Shown here: positions 24,801-31,658 of the stretch, one piece after another
How the letters are laid out: each line of letters opens with the position of its first letter
How positions within the stretch are numbered: the first letter of the stretch is position 1
DNA from: Prosthecobacter debontii
GTDB taxonomy: Bacteria > Verrucomicrobiota > Verrucomicrobiia > Chthoniobacterales > Chthoniobacteraceae
Direction of reading: 5' to 3'
DNA length: 35,082 nt
Assembly (NCBI GenBank): GCA_945861385.1
Contig: CAMAUI010000042.1
Coordinates: forward strand, 1-35,082
Notes under the pieces: model-generated
Seen by the model: only the letters and a program-made list of their open reading frames with translations
What the model was told of the DNA's origin: nothing
Databases searched by the model: none
Position numbers and translations under genes: made by a program

Positions 24801-24992
24801 ACGTTGCAGGGCGACATCTCCGGGGCGCTCGTCACGCTCGGCGGCACGCTTGTGAGCACGAAGACAAATCTCGCCGAGCGTTGCGCGATGCGGCTTGAGG
24901 GCGACGTGAGCACATTTCTCCTCGTGGGCCGCGGCGGCGTGGCACCGGCGCCGGACGAGGCGCTGCCATTGCTCCCGCTGCCCAAGCCATAG
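21843..24992 (+). CDS. Two-partner-secretion exoprotein (filamentous haemagglutinin type)
   Basis: 1049 residues from the GTG at 21843. Signal peptide with hydrophobic core ATSIALLLACGSA. A TPS/haemagglutination-activity domain follows at about 27-150: NLFHSFSALNLTAGESATF, RVTGGNPSSIDG, then ANLFLINPKGIVFGPNAALD with the conserved NPxGI motif at 116-120, and SADYLKLADGGRFDASNP. The remainder is a long right-handed beta-helix of Gly/Asn/Val-rich rungs of about 20 residues (GGNVSVTA, GGNITVDA, GGNVTVVA and similar). It ends in the AERCAMRLEGD...VGRGG segment seen at the C terminus of related exoproteins. TPS proteins need an outer-membrane TpsB (FhaC-like) transporter, and none is in the window. 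Likely an adhesin or surface filament. Confidence 0.92.
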   Translation: MTPASKFIRPLATSIALLLACGSAYPEVITDGRVGPATAITKAGNDFAIPDTLGTKMGGNLFHSFSALNLTAGESATFSGPGDVANVLARVTGGNPSSIDGTLRSTIPGANLFLINPKGIVFGPNAALDVSGAFTASSADYLKLADGGRFDASNPAGDSLTSAPVSAFGFLDSPGPITIGGSTLTANGFSVIGGNIDIGVQNLTPARITSNGGPVVLASTASRGEFAPDGSVIASAKPNTLGNITTNGQDGGTLRTVINASGTAGGAVSVNAGTFTTKNTRITSSTSGGGTGGDVSIRAARKIEIGKDSDIETLVAGPGTGGNVSLSSPRINIGNAETGLRARVRSTVLDTPAVTTATRGGNVRIRAGRLVVANSGSQITTSTFGKGKSGRVNVAAKNIEITGDLTSGTTGIFSNSNRTSTGTAEAGAAGGVKVKAGSLRITLGGAIRSDTVGDSNGGNVDVTADDIFIANYGTGVNVELLKKTGIFADTGILENGVSVLAGKGNGGNVSVTARNLTIVEGGLISTKTVGGGLGGNTNIKADHLRIARGKSGQFTGLAADSAVVPSKRGGNITVDADRLEVLAGGQISANTRSLSPGGSVIVRANEVTVSGRSTDQIRASSNISADTQLPGTSGIGGNVSVTTDVLRIFDGARISANTFGSGSGGNVTVVAREGLFAQGGSDLFTGVSATSQSPDQPGPGGNVRVAIQNLRLDGGGVIANTVGPGRGGDVLVESDTLNILRGGRIAADTEGLGTGGNISVIADDLFISGAGSERDTGIVSRSVATGPGGNGGTIEVTSGNAELRDGALVGASSTSSGDGGSVVFRARRLAMESGASIEASASGKGVAGSVRVEVSEPLVMRSGSNVSTTSEISDSGTVEVASASDIILEDSSITVRATQGNAGRIALFAPGTISLNNSTILAEAGLNGGDVFIDPQYVLLEDSRISANAILGAGGNINIITNVFLATESAVTASSEASVQGTVRIETLQGDISGALVTLGGTLVSTKTNLAERCAMRLEGDVSTFLLVGRGGVAPAPDEALPLLPLPKP

Positions 24993-25046
24993 CGAGCCGG
25001 GACGAGCGGGCTTGTGTATGCGCTTCTCCGCAGCCAAACCGCGTGG

Positions 25047-26651
25047 ATGAAACGGATTCTTCTCGTCCTGCTCGCTTTCGCCCTTCCCGCCATGCCGGCG
25101 GAAAAATTGGAAAAATGGATCTATAAGTCCACGAACCTGCTCGTGCCGAAAAACGCGGACGAAGTTATCGCCCTGCTGGAGCGCGGGCGCGCGGCGGGCT
25201 ACACGCACATGCTGCTGGCGGATTCCAAATTTTCCCGTCTCGGGGAACTGGACGAGCGGTATTTCAAGAACGCCGCCCGCGTAAAAGACGCTGCGGTGAA
25301 GACGGGGATCGAGATCGTGCCGGCGCTGTTCTCGATCGGTTACTCGAACGATTTGCTGGGGCGCGATGTGAACCTCGTCGAGGCGCTGCCCGTGCGTGAT
25401 GTGCCGATGATCGTGAAGGAGGGCGTCGCGGTGGTGGATGACAAGGACGCACCGACGCTGCCGGGCGGCTCGTTTGATGACCGGAAGAAATGGTCATGGG
25501 CGGATGAAAGCGTGATTTTTGAAAATGGAACGGCACGGGTGACGGACGCCAGGGGTGTGAACTCCCGCGTGTCGCGGCGGCTCAATGTGCAGCCCTGGCG
25601 GCAGTACCACGTGAGCGTTCGGATCAAGACGAAGGATTTTCAGGGCGAGCCGGAGATCAAGGCGCTGCCGGAGAAAGGTGCGCAGCTTTGCTGGAGCAAC
25701 CTCGGGGTGAAACCGACACAGGACTGGCAGGTGCATCACACGGTGTTCAACTCGCAGGAAAACAAGTCGGTGAATCTGTATTTTGGGATCTGGAGCGGAT
25801 GCAGTGGCTCGTTGTGGTGGGACGATGCAAGGATCGAGGAGGTGGCCTTTATGAACATGCCGAGGCGCGATGGCTGTCCCCTCTCGGTGCGGACCGCGGA
25901 TGGAAAGGCGCTGGTGGAAGGGAGTGATTTCGAGCAGCTGCGCGACACGCTGATGGGAATGAAGCCGTGGCAGGGCGAGTTCGATGTCTGGCACGAGCCG
26001 GCCATGCTGCGCACGAAATTGCCAGACGGAACGCGGCTTTTCGCGAGCTACCACCATACACAGACGATCTACGACGGACAGGCGATGATTTGCCCGAGCG
26101 AACCGAAGACTTACGAACTTCTGCGCGATCAAGCGCAACGGGTGCACAAACTCTGGGGCGCGAAAGGCTACATGATGAGCCACGACGAAGTGCGTCTGCT
26201 GAATCATTGTGATGCGTGTCGAAAACGCGGCCTGACACCGGGGCAAATTCTCGCGGACAACGTAAAGCGGTGCATCGGGATCCTGCGTGAGGTGAATCCC
26301 GACGGGCGCATCCATGTGTGGAGCGATATGTTTGACCCCAATCACAACGCCGTTGCGAAGGACTACTACCTCGTGAACGGCGATCTGAGCGGATCGTGGG
26401 CGGGCCTGGACAAGGACGTGATCATTCTCCCGTGGCACTATGGAAAGCGCGAAGAGAGCATGAAATTCTTTGCCGGCCGCGGCCACAGGCAGGTGCTCGC
26501 AGGCTACTACGATGCAAAGCCTGAACGCATCCGCGATTGGCTGGCCGCGGCCAGAGGTCTCGATGGCGTGGCGGGGGTGATGTACACGACCTGGAAAAAT
26601 AATTACGCAGACTTGGAGGCCTTCGCCAAAGCGGCGGACGCGGCGCGGTGA
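25047..26651 (+). CDS. Secreted GH20-like TIM-barrel protein with inserted carbohydrate-binding-like domain
   Basis: 534 residues from the ATG at 25047 (a GTG at 25014 would add 11 residues before the signal peptide). Signal peptide MKRILLVLLAFALPAMPAE. Barrel-type strands occur at about 50-100 (GYTHMLLADSKFSR, IEIVPALFSIG). Residues about 150-268 form a beta-rich insertion with VSRRLNVQPWRQYHVSVRIK and SGSLWWDDARIEEVAF, like CBM4/9-type modules. Barrel strands resume with YMMSHDEVRLL (376-386) and RIHVWSDMFDPNHN (421-434), then an ILPWHYG strand and GVMYTTWKNNY. The Asp380-Glu381 pair and the later Trp-x-Asp-Met match GH20 hexosaminidase active sites, but the family assignment is tentative. 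It follows the TPS exoprotein by 54 bases in the same direction. Confidence 0.65.
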   Translation: MKRILLVLLAFALPAMPAEKLEKWIYKSTNLLVPKNADEVIALLERGRAAGYTHMLLADSKFSRLGELDERYFKNAARVKDAAVKTGIEIVPALFSIGYSNDLLGRDVNLVEALPVRDVPMIVKEGVAVVDDKDAPTLPGGSFDDRKKWSWADESVIFENGTARVTDARGVNSRVSRRLNVQPWRQYHVSVRIKTKDFQGEPEIKALPEKGAQLCWSNLGVKPTQDWQVHHTVFNSQENKSVNLYFGIWSGCSGSLWWDDARIEEVAFMNMPRRDGCPLSVRTADGKALVEGSDFEQLRDTLMGMKPWQGEFDVWHEPAMLRTKLPDGTRLFASYHHTQTIYDGQAMICPSEPKTYELLRDQAQRVHKLWGAKGYMMSHDEVRLLNHCDACRKRGLTPGQILADNVKRCIGILREVNPDGRIHVWSDMFDPNHNAVAKDYYLVNGDLSGSWAGLDKDVIILPWHYGKREESMKFFAGRGHRQVLAGYYDAKPERIRDWLAAARGLDGVAGVMYTTWKNNYADLEAFAKAADAAR

Positions 26652-26712
26652 GGGCAGTTGCACCACAGAAATGGGAGGAACATCGTCGGGGTGTCCTTCA
26701 GGCAAAAACTTA

Positions 26713-26751
26713 CCCCGCGGAGGCTGGCGACTAGCCTCTCGCGGGGTTTTT
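26713..26751 (+). terminator. Rho-independent terminator
   Basis: CCCCGCG-GAGGCT pairs with AGCCTC-TCGCGGGG (one bulge) around a short loop, followed by TTTTT. An AAAAA run lies just before the stem, so it may also stop leftward transcription from the microprotein genes. It sits about 60 bases after the stop of the GH20-like gene and 40 bases before the stop of the leftward 54-residue gene. This is the clearest terminator in the window. Confidence 0.85.
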
Positions 26752-26789
26752 GAAAGTTTTGGTCGGGGGCCCGGTCAACGCGGCGTGCT

Positions 26790-26954
26790 TTAGAACACCC
26801 TCGCGCGAACCGCACGGCGTCCTGCCTGGAGGCGGACGCGGCCACTGCCGAGAAGATCGGCAACTGCCGCGATGGTCTCGCGGTTGCTGCGGCTCTGGCT
26901 GCTGACGGCGAGGATCAGGTCGCCGAGTGTGAGTGATTTATGTGTCTTTTTCAT
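26790..26954 (-). CDS. Microprotein, 54 residues, paralog of its upstream neighbour
   Basis: Reads MKKTHKSLTLGDLILAVSSQ, then SRSNRETIAAVADLLGSGRV, then RLQAGRRAVRARVF and TAA. It is too short for most ORF lists but is supported by its tandem paralog at 26990-27163, with which it shares LTLGDL, AAVADL, SGRVRL and RARV. It is highly basic at both ends with an amphipathic helical middle, has no cysteines and no signal peptide. The layout (small helical domain with basic tail) would suit nucleic-acid binding, but I do not recognise a family. It is second in a two-gene leftward unit, 35 bases downstream of the other gene, and it ends near the terminator at 26713-26751. Confidence 0.75.
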   Translation of the reverse strand: MKKTHKSLTLGDLILAVSSQSRSNRETIAAVADLLGSGRVRLQAGRRAVRARVF

Positions 26955-26989
26955 GTTCGGGTTTGTTGGTTGGTTTTAGGAGATTCTTT

Positions 26990-27163
26990 CTAGGAGACGC
27001 GTGCGCGGATGATGCGCCCATTGCTCGTGAGGCGAACGCGACCGCTCTCGATCAGGTCGGCGACAGCGGCGGCGGCTTCATTCAAGTTGCGGCTCACGCT
27101 GGTGACTGCGGTGACGAGGTCGCCGAGAGTGAGGCGGTTGTTTGACTTGAGGATTTTTTTCAT
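26990..27163 (-). CDS. Microprotein, 57 residues, paralog of its downstream neighbour
   Basis: Reads MKKILKSNNRLTLGDLVTAV, then TSVSRNLNEAAAAVADLIES, then GRVRLTSNGRIIRARVS and TAG. By hand alignment about 29 of 48 positions are identical to the 54-residue protein at 26790-26954. The differences fall mostly in the N-terminal head and in the loop between the two helical blocks. The frame stays open to an ATG at 27226, but the MKK start shared by both paralogs makes 27163 the better choice. The ATG is preceded by ACTTCACCCTGCT, with no strong ribosome-binding site. Not a recognised family. Protein-coding status rests on the conserved pattern between the two genes. Confidence 0.75.
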   Translation of the reverse strand: MKKILKSNNRLTLGDLVTAVTSVSRNLNEAAAAVADLIESGRVRLTSNGRIIRARVS

Positions 27164-27605
27164 AGCAGGGTGAAGTTCAGGATTCGGTGGTGATAAAAGC
27201 TTATTTAGCAGTGCTTGTGCCAACATGGTTTTTGATTTCGTTTACGTGACTAGAGACTACTCAATGGATGGGCTTGTTCAAGGATTTTGATAAAAACTTT
27301 GTCGTTCACTGTTTCACTGAGAGAACGGAGGTGGCAGGACGTTTGTTAGGTTGGATCGAAGAATCCATGCCGTGCCGCCTCCTCCGGGGTCGCTGGAATT
27401 ATTAAGATCATAATATAAGGCCTTTTATCAGATCATGGATATCGCGATTCGCGACGTTGCCAGGTTGAATACAGTCCAGTTGCTGCTCCGGAACAATACG
27501 ACATCACCTGCCCGAATATCCTCCCGCCTGTCTCTCGATCCACTCGCACACTCGTTTGCACAGGCAATTGCCAAGAGGCGCATTCCTTTGCACGTATCCC
27601 GGCGA
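27164..27605. other. AT-richer intergenic region with a possible structured RNA element
   Basis: About 440 bases between the leftward microprotein genes and the rightward ABC exporter, noticeably richer in A/T than the rest. GGAGGTGGCA (27327-27336) pairs with TGCCGCCTCC (27373-27382). The 36-base interior contains a smaller hairpin, GGAT/ATCC (27352-27365). AT-rich sequence TAAGATCATAATATAAGG near 27402-27420 may hold the -10 region for the exporter. The part from 27435 is open in the exporter's frame, but its composition suggests it is untranslated. No known riboswitch is recognised. Confidence 0.4.
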
Positions 27606-29378
27606 ATGTCCGTCCACCACCGCGCGCTAGCCTACTTCCGACCCTTCCTCGGGCCGACCCTCGGGGCGATGGCGCTCACAATTCTCGCCAGTGGGTTCAA
27701 TTTGCTCCGTCCGTGGCCGCTTGCCTTCATCGTGGACCGCCTCTTGCCCGCTGTTGGAAAAACTCCCCACGGGATCACAGTCGGCGGCTTCGATCTCGGT
27801 GCGTGGAGCATCCCGGCGATCCTCGCGGCAGTATGCGTCCTGATGGTCATCTTCCATCTGCTCGCCAGCGGAATCGGCTACGTGGTGAGCATGCTCACGC
27901 TGCGCGTGGGGCTGAAGTCGGTGATGCGGCTGCGCACGGAAATTTACGCCTGCCTTCATTCGCTGCCGCTCAAGTACCACGACGAGCGCCGCACTTCGGA
28001 CAGCTCATTCCGCGTCGCCTACGATTCCCAAAGCATCCAGACCATCTACAGCAAATGGTTTTTCGTCTTCCAGAGCTCCATCGGGCTTGCTGGTGCGTTC
28101 GCGACGATGTGGTTCTTCGACTGGCAGATTGCGATGCTGTCTCTGCTCGTCGTCCCACTCATGGTTTTTGCGATCCACGTTTTCGCAAAACGCATCCGCA
28201 ATGAGAGCACGGTGATCCAGGAAATGGAAAGCGCGGTGCTGACAACGGCACAGGAGGGCCTCAGCTCGGTGAAAATGGTGCAGGCCTTCGGACGCGAGGA
28301 TGACGAAGTGCGACAGTTCAAGGCGAGCGCGCGCCAGAGCCTCGAGGCAAACCTCCGCCTCAACGCGACCTCCATGAAAAGCTCGATCCTTGTTGGCACA
28401 CTCATCGCTGCGAGTTCCGCGGCGATGTTTTACGTCGGCTCGATGCATGTGATGGATGGGAAACTCACGCTGGGGGAGATCTGGTATCTCTCCACGCTGC
28501 TGCTCATGCTCTATCAACCGCTCGAGGCGCTGACCTACGTCGCATGGGCGCTGCAAGGTGCGGCGGCGGGCCTGCAGCGATGCATTGAAGTCCTCGACCG
28601 CGAGGACGATGTCGCCGACGCGCCGGACGCGAAGACTCTCCCGCAATCAAAGGGTGAGCTCGTGCTGGAGCATGTCGCATTCAGCTACAGCGACGAACGC
28701 CCGATCCTGCACGACGTGGATCTCCGCGTCTCTCCGGGCCAGACAGTCGCCTTCGTTGGCGGCACCGGCGCTGGAAAAAGCACGCTCCTCTCGCTGATCC
28801 CGCGCTTCTACGACCCGACCGCCGGCCGCGTGGTCATTGATGGCCACGACATCCGTTCCGTCACCAAAAAATCCCTCCGCGCCCAGATCAGCATCGTGCT
28901 TCAGGACACCCTGCTCTTCTCCACCACCGTGCGGGAAAACATCGCCTACGGACGCCCGGATGCGACGGAGGAAGACATCATCGAGGCCGCCCGGCGAGCG
29001 CAGGCGCACGAATTCATCATGGCCATGCCGGGTGGCTATTCGTCGCAGGTCGGTGAACGCGGCGGCCATCTCAGCGTCGGCCAGCGGCAGCGCATCGGCA
29101 TCGCCAGGGCGTTCCTGAAAAACGCGCCCATCCTCATCCTCGACGAACCCACGAGCGCGCTCGATCCCACCACCGAGGCCGCGATCATGCAGACGCTCGA
29201 TGTGCTCATGCGCGGCCGCACCACGCTGATTATCACCCACCGCATCGCCACCGTGCATGGCGTGGACAACATCGTCGTCCTCGCCAACGGGACTGTGGTC
29301 GAGCAGGGCCGCGGCCCCGAATTGGTCGCGCGCGGCGGCGCATATGCGGCGCTCCACCGCTCGGCGAATCTCGGCTGA
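27606..29378 (+). CDS. ABC exporter, fused membrane and ATPase domains
   Basis: 590 residues from the ATG at 27606. An in-frame ATG at 27435 would add 57 residues of unlike composition. Six-helix exporter membrane domain at about 10-310, with WPLAFIVDRLLPAVG after the first helix and the YHDERRTSD coupling region. The ATPase has Walker A VGGTGAGKST (384-393), Q-loop SIVLQDTLLF, signature LSVGQRQ (489-495), Walker B ILILDEPTSALD (509-520) and switch His545 in IITHRIATV. All catalytic residues are intact. It is a homodimeric half-transporter of the MsbA / lipid or peptide exporter class. The substrate cannot be told. The purC gene follows in the same direction 48 bases later, but a functional link is not apparent. 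Confidence 0.9.
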   Translation: MSVHHRALAYFRPFLGPTLGAMALTILASGFNLLRPWPLAFIVDRLLPAVGKTPHGITVGGFDLGAWSIPAILAAVCVLMVIFHLLASGIGYVVSMLTLRVGLKSVMRLRTEIYACLHSLPLKYHDERRTSDSSFRVAYDSQSIQTIYSKWFFVFQSSIGLAGAFATMWFFDWQIAMLSLLVVPLMVFAIHVFAKRIRNESTVIQEMESAVLTTAQEGLSSVKMVQAFGREDDEVRQFKASARQSLEANLRLNATSMKSSILVGTLIAASSAAMFYVGSMHVMDGKLTLGEIWYLSTLLLMLYQPLEALTYVAWALQGAAAGLQRCIEVLDREDDVADAPDAKTLPQSKGELVLEHVAFSYSDERPILHDVDLRVSPGQTVAFVGGTGAGKSTLLSLIPRFYDPTAGRVVIDGHDIRSVTKKSLRAQISIVLQDTLLFSTTVRENIAYGRPDATEEDIIEAARRAQAHEFIMAMPGGYSSQVGERGGHLSVGQRQRIGIARAFLKNAPILILDEPTSALDPTTEAAIMQTLDVLMRGRTTLIITHRIATVHGVDNIVVLANGTVVEQGRGPELVARGGAYAALHRSANLG

Positions 29379-29426
29379 ATCCCGCATCTCGACAACCCGC
29401 GCCGCTTCCGCCATCCCGCACCACGC

Positions 29427-30317
29427 ATGGACATTCTCACGCTCGAACTTCCCGGCATCCGCAAAATCGCCAGCGGCAAAGTGCGCGAAATCTTCGACCT
29501 CGACGAACACCTCCTCTTCGTCGCCACCGACCGCATCTCCGCATTCGACTGCATCCTCCCGAATCCCATCCCCTGCAAAGGCGAGGTCCTCACCCAGCTC
29601 TCCGCGTTCTGGTTTGGAAAAATGACCTTCGTCGAGCATCACCTCGTCACCGCGGACTTCGCTGGCTTTCCTGCCGCACTCCATCCATTCGAGCCTCAGC
29701 TTCGCGGACGCTCGATGATCGTGCGCAAAGCGAAACCCCTCCCCGTCGAATGCGTCGTCCGCGGCTACCTGATCGGCTCCGGCTGGAAGGATTACCAGCG
29801 CACCGGCGAAGTGTGTGGAATCTCGCTGCCGCCGGGCCTGCAGCAGGCACAGCAACTCCCGGAGATCCTTTTTACCCCTGCCACGAAAGCCGCGAGCGGC
29901 CACGACGAAAACATCCCTTGGGAAAAATGCGTGCAGCTTTGCGGCGAGGGCGTCGCCCGCCAGGCGCGCGACTTCGCCATCCGCATTTACGAAGAAGGCC
30001 GTGCCCACGCCGCCGCGCGCGGCATCATTCTCGCGGACACGAAATTCGAATTCGGGATCCTCGACGGACGCGTGATCCTCATTGACGAAGTCCTCACCCC
30101 CGACAGCTCCCGCTATTGGCCTGCCGCCGACTACCGCACTGGCATCTCTCCGCCGAGCTTCGACAAGCAATTTGTCCGCGACTACCTCGAAACCCTCGCA
30201 TGGGACAAGACCCCACCCGCCCCGCCGCTGCCTGCGGAAGTCGTCGCAAAGACGAGCGCCAAGTATCTCGAAGCCTTCGAGCGGCTCACCGGCACGCCCC
30301 TGCCGGCGCAGGCCTGA
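29427..30317 (+). CDS. purC: SAICAR synthetase
   Basis: 296 residues. Joins CAIR and aspartate using ATP in purine biosynthesis. Motifs include KIASGKVREIFDLDEHLLFV (phosphate-binding start), DRISAFDCILPNPIP, RKAKPLPVECVVRGYLIGSG, FTPATKAASGHDENI, and ADTKFEFG with DEVLTPDSSRYWPA at the active site. The length of nearly 300 residues fits the longer yeast-ADE1-like subgroup rather than the approximately 237-residue E. coli form. ATG at 29427. No other purine genes are adjacent. The methyltransferase ends convergently one base after its stop. Confidence 0.96.
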   Translation: MDILTLELPGIRKIASGKVREIFDLDEHLLFVATDRISAFDCILPNPIPCKGEVLTQLSAFWFGKMTFVEHHLVTADFAGFPAALHPFEPQLRGRSMIVRKAKPLPVECVVRGYLIGSGWKDYQRTGEVCGISLPPGLQQAQQLPEILFTPATKAASGHDENIPWEKCVQLCGEGVARQARDFAIRIYEEGRAHAAARGIILADTKFEFGILDGRVILIDEVLTPDSSRYWPAADYRTGISPPSFDKQFVRDYLETLAWDKTPPAPPLPAEVVAKTSAKYLEAFERLTGTPLPAQA

Positions 30318-30318
30318 T

Positions 30319-31116
30319 TCAGCTTATGCGGAAGCACCACGAACTATACCGCAACTCCCCCGTCTGCAACGCCACATACACGCGCGAGCCGGGGAGCCCC
30401 GCAAAATCAGCGCCGAGCGAATGCAGAAACCCCGGCAGCCGCTCGCGGACGAGCGCCATGCTGCGTGCGGCGTTGCGATCCATCCCGCGGAGAACCTCCG
30501 CACCAATGTCGCGCGACTGCACGATTGCCATCGGCGCGGCGGCGATGGCGGCATCCCATTCCGCGAAGAGATCGCTGAAGCGGAAGTCCGCATAAAGAAA
30601 GTGCCCGCCGCGCCGGAGCACACGCGCCACCTCGGCGAGAAAGCGGGGAAAATCCGGATAGCAATGAGAGGCCTCGACATTGATCACCGCATCGAACGAA
30701 CCATCCGGGAACGGCAACTTCTGCGCATCCCCCTGCAAAAAAGTGAGCCCCGCCACTTGATGCCGCTGCTCGCAAAAGCGGATGCCCGCCGGGTTAAGAT
30801 CAAGCCCCGTGTAGCTCGCCGGCTGCATCGTCCGCACGATCCACGAGGCCCCACCGCCATGGCCGCAGCTCACCTCCAGCACGTCTTTTCCGCGGAGATC
30901 CACCTGCGAGGCGACATGATGATAAAGCTGGATGCACGCACGATTCGGCTCGTCCTCCGGTGAGAGCGGCAGCCCGGCCGGCGGCTCCGTCTCAAAGGCG
31001 TAGTTGAGGAACAGCACCTCCTCGCCCCGTAGCCGCCGCGTGAGGAAAGGATACCACAACCGCCAGATGGCCTTGCGGACGATGCCGATGGAAAGAAAGC
31101 GTTCGAGAAGTGACAT
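30319..31116 (-). CDS. SAM-dependent methyltransferase, Rv2952 (phthiotriol methyltransferase)-like
   Basis: 265 residues from the ATG at 31116. The frame is open far upstream, but those codons are antisense to the cupin. The class I Rossmann core has motif I VLEVSCGHGGGASW (79-92), the acidic ribose-binding residue in TGLDLNPAG (103-111), GDAQKLPFPDG (129-139), NVEASHCYPDFPRFLAEVAR (146-165) and VLRRGGHFLYADFR. The run EVSCGHGGGAS, LDLNPAGI and ASHCYPxFPRFLAEV is strikingly like mycobacterial phthiotriol/phenolphthiotriol dimycocerosate methyltransferase as I recall it. Mycocerosate lipids are not expected here, so the substrate is probably another polyketide-like or lipid alcohol. It is convergent with purC (one base apart). 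Confidence 0.85.
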   Translation of the reverse strand: MSLLERFLSIGIVRKAIWRLWYPFLTRRLRGEEVLFLNYAFETEPPAGLPLSPEDEPNRACIQLYHHVASQVDLRGKDVLEVSCGHGGGASWIVRTMQPASYTGLDLNPAGIRFCEQRHQVAGLTFLQGDAQKLPFPDGSFDAVINVEASHCYPDFPRFLAEVARVLRRGGHFLYADFRFSDLFAEWDAAIAAAPMAIVQSRDIGAEVLRGMDRNAARSMALVRERLPGFLHSLGADFAGLPGSRVYVALQTGELRYSSWCFRIS

Positions 31117-31302
31117 GATGATGCTCTTGCGGGTTTCCAGTTCTCGTTGTCGCGAGGTGAAAGCGGAAGCCCAGTCTTCCCAACGAAGCCATCTCCCGCT
31201 GCGAAAACTTCGTTCCACCGATGGTTCCCCCGGATTTTCACGACTACATTCACACGGACAAAGTTCCTTGCCGGCGTAGCGGGCGCGACGTTGGATGGGC
31301 GC

Positions 31303-31632
31303 ATGTTTTCCACCATCGCACTCGCCGCGGACAAACCGTGGCAGCCCGGCCCTTATCCCGGCGTGGAGTTGAAAATCCTGCACCGGCACGAAGCCAGCGG
31401 CGGAGTCGTCGTGCTGCGGAAATTTCAGGCGGGCATGACCATCCCCGCGCACACGCACCCGCTCGCAAACGAATGGGCGTGGATTCTCTCCGGCGAGTGG
31501 GAGGAAAGCGGCGCGACCTACACGCCGGGCACGCTGTTCTTCGCGGCAAAGGGCGTGCAGCACGGGCCGCATGTTGCGAAGACCGAGGTGCTCAGCCTCA
31601 CGATGTTCGACGGGCCGCTGACTGTGGCGTAA
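31303..31632 (+). CDS. Small cupin-domain protein
   Basis: 109 residues, single double-stranded beta-helix. Cupin motif 1 is TIPAHTHPLANEWAWILSGE, with candidate metal ligands His50, His52 and Glu57. Motif 2 is AAKGVQHGPH, with His87 or His90. The sequence resembles the ChrR-type anti-sigma C-terminal cupin and other metal-dependent stand-alone cupins. An enzymatic activity cannot be predicted. The frame is open to 31147, but the ATG at 31303 starts just before the conserved part. Divergent from the methyltransferase with a 186-base gap and convergent with the CysJ-like gene, 26 bases apart. Confidence 0.8.
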   Translation: MFSTIALAADKPWQPGPYPGVELKILHRHEASGGVVVLRKFQAGMTIPAHTHPLANEWAWILSGEWEESGATYTPGTLFFAAKGVQHGPHVAKTEVLSLTMFDGPLTVA

Positions 31633-31658
31633 GGACGGCCAGTGACTCCGGCACCCCG

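Noticed and set aside
27435..27605. N-terminal extension of the ABC exporter
   Set aside because: Open frame, but composition differs from the gene and there is no helix or motif; the ATG at 27606 fits exporters better, though not proven.
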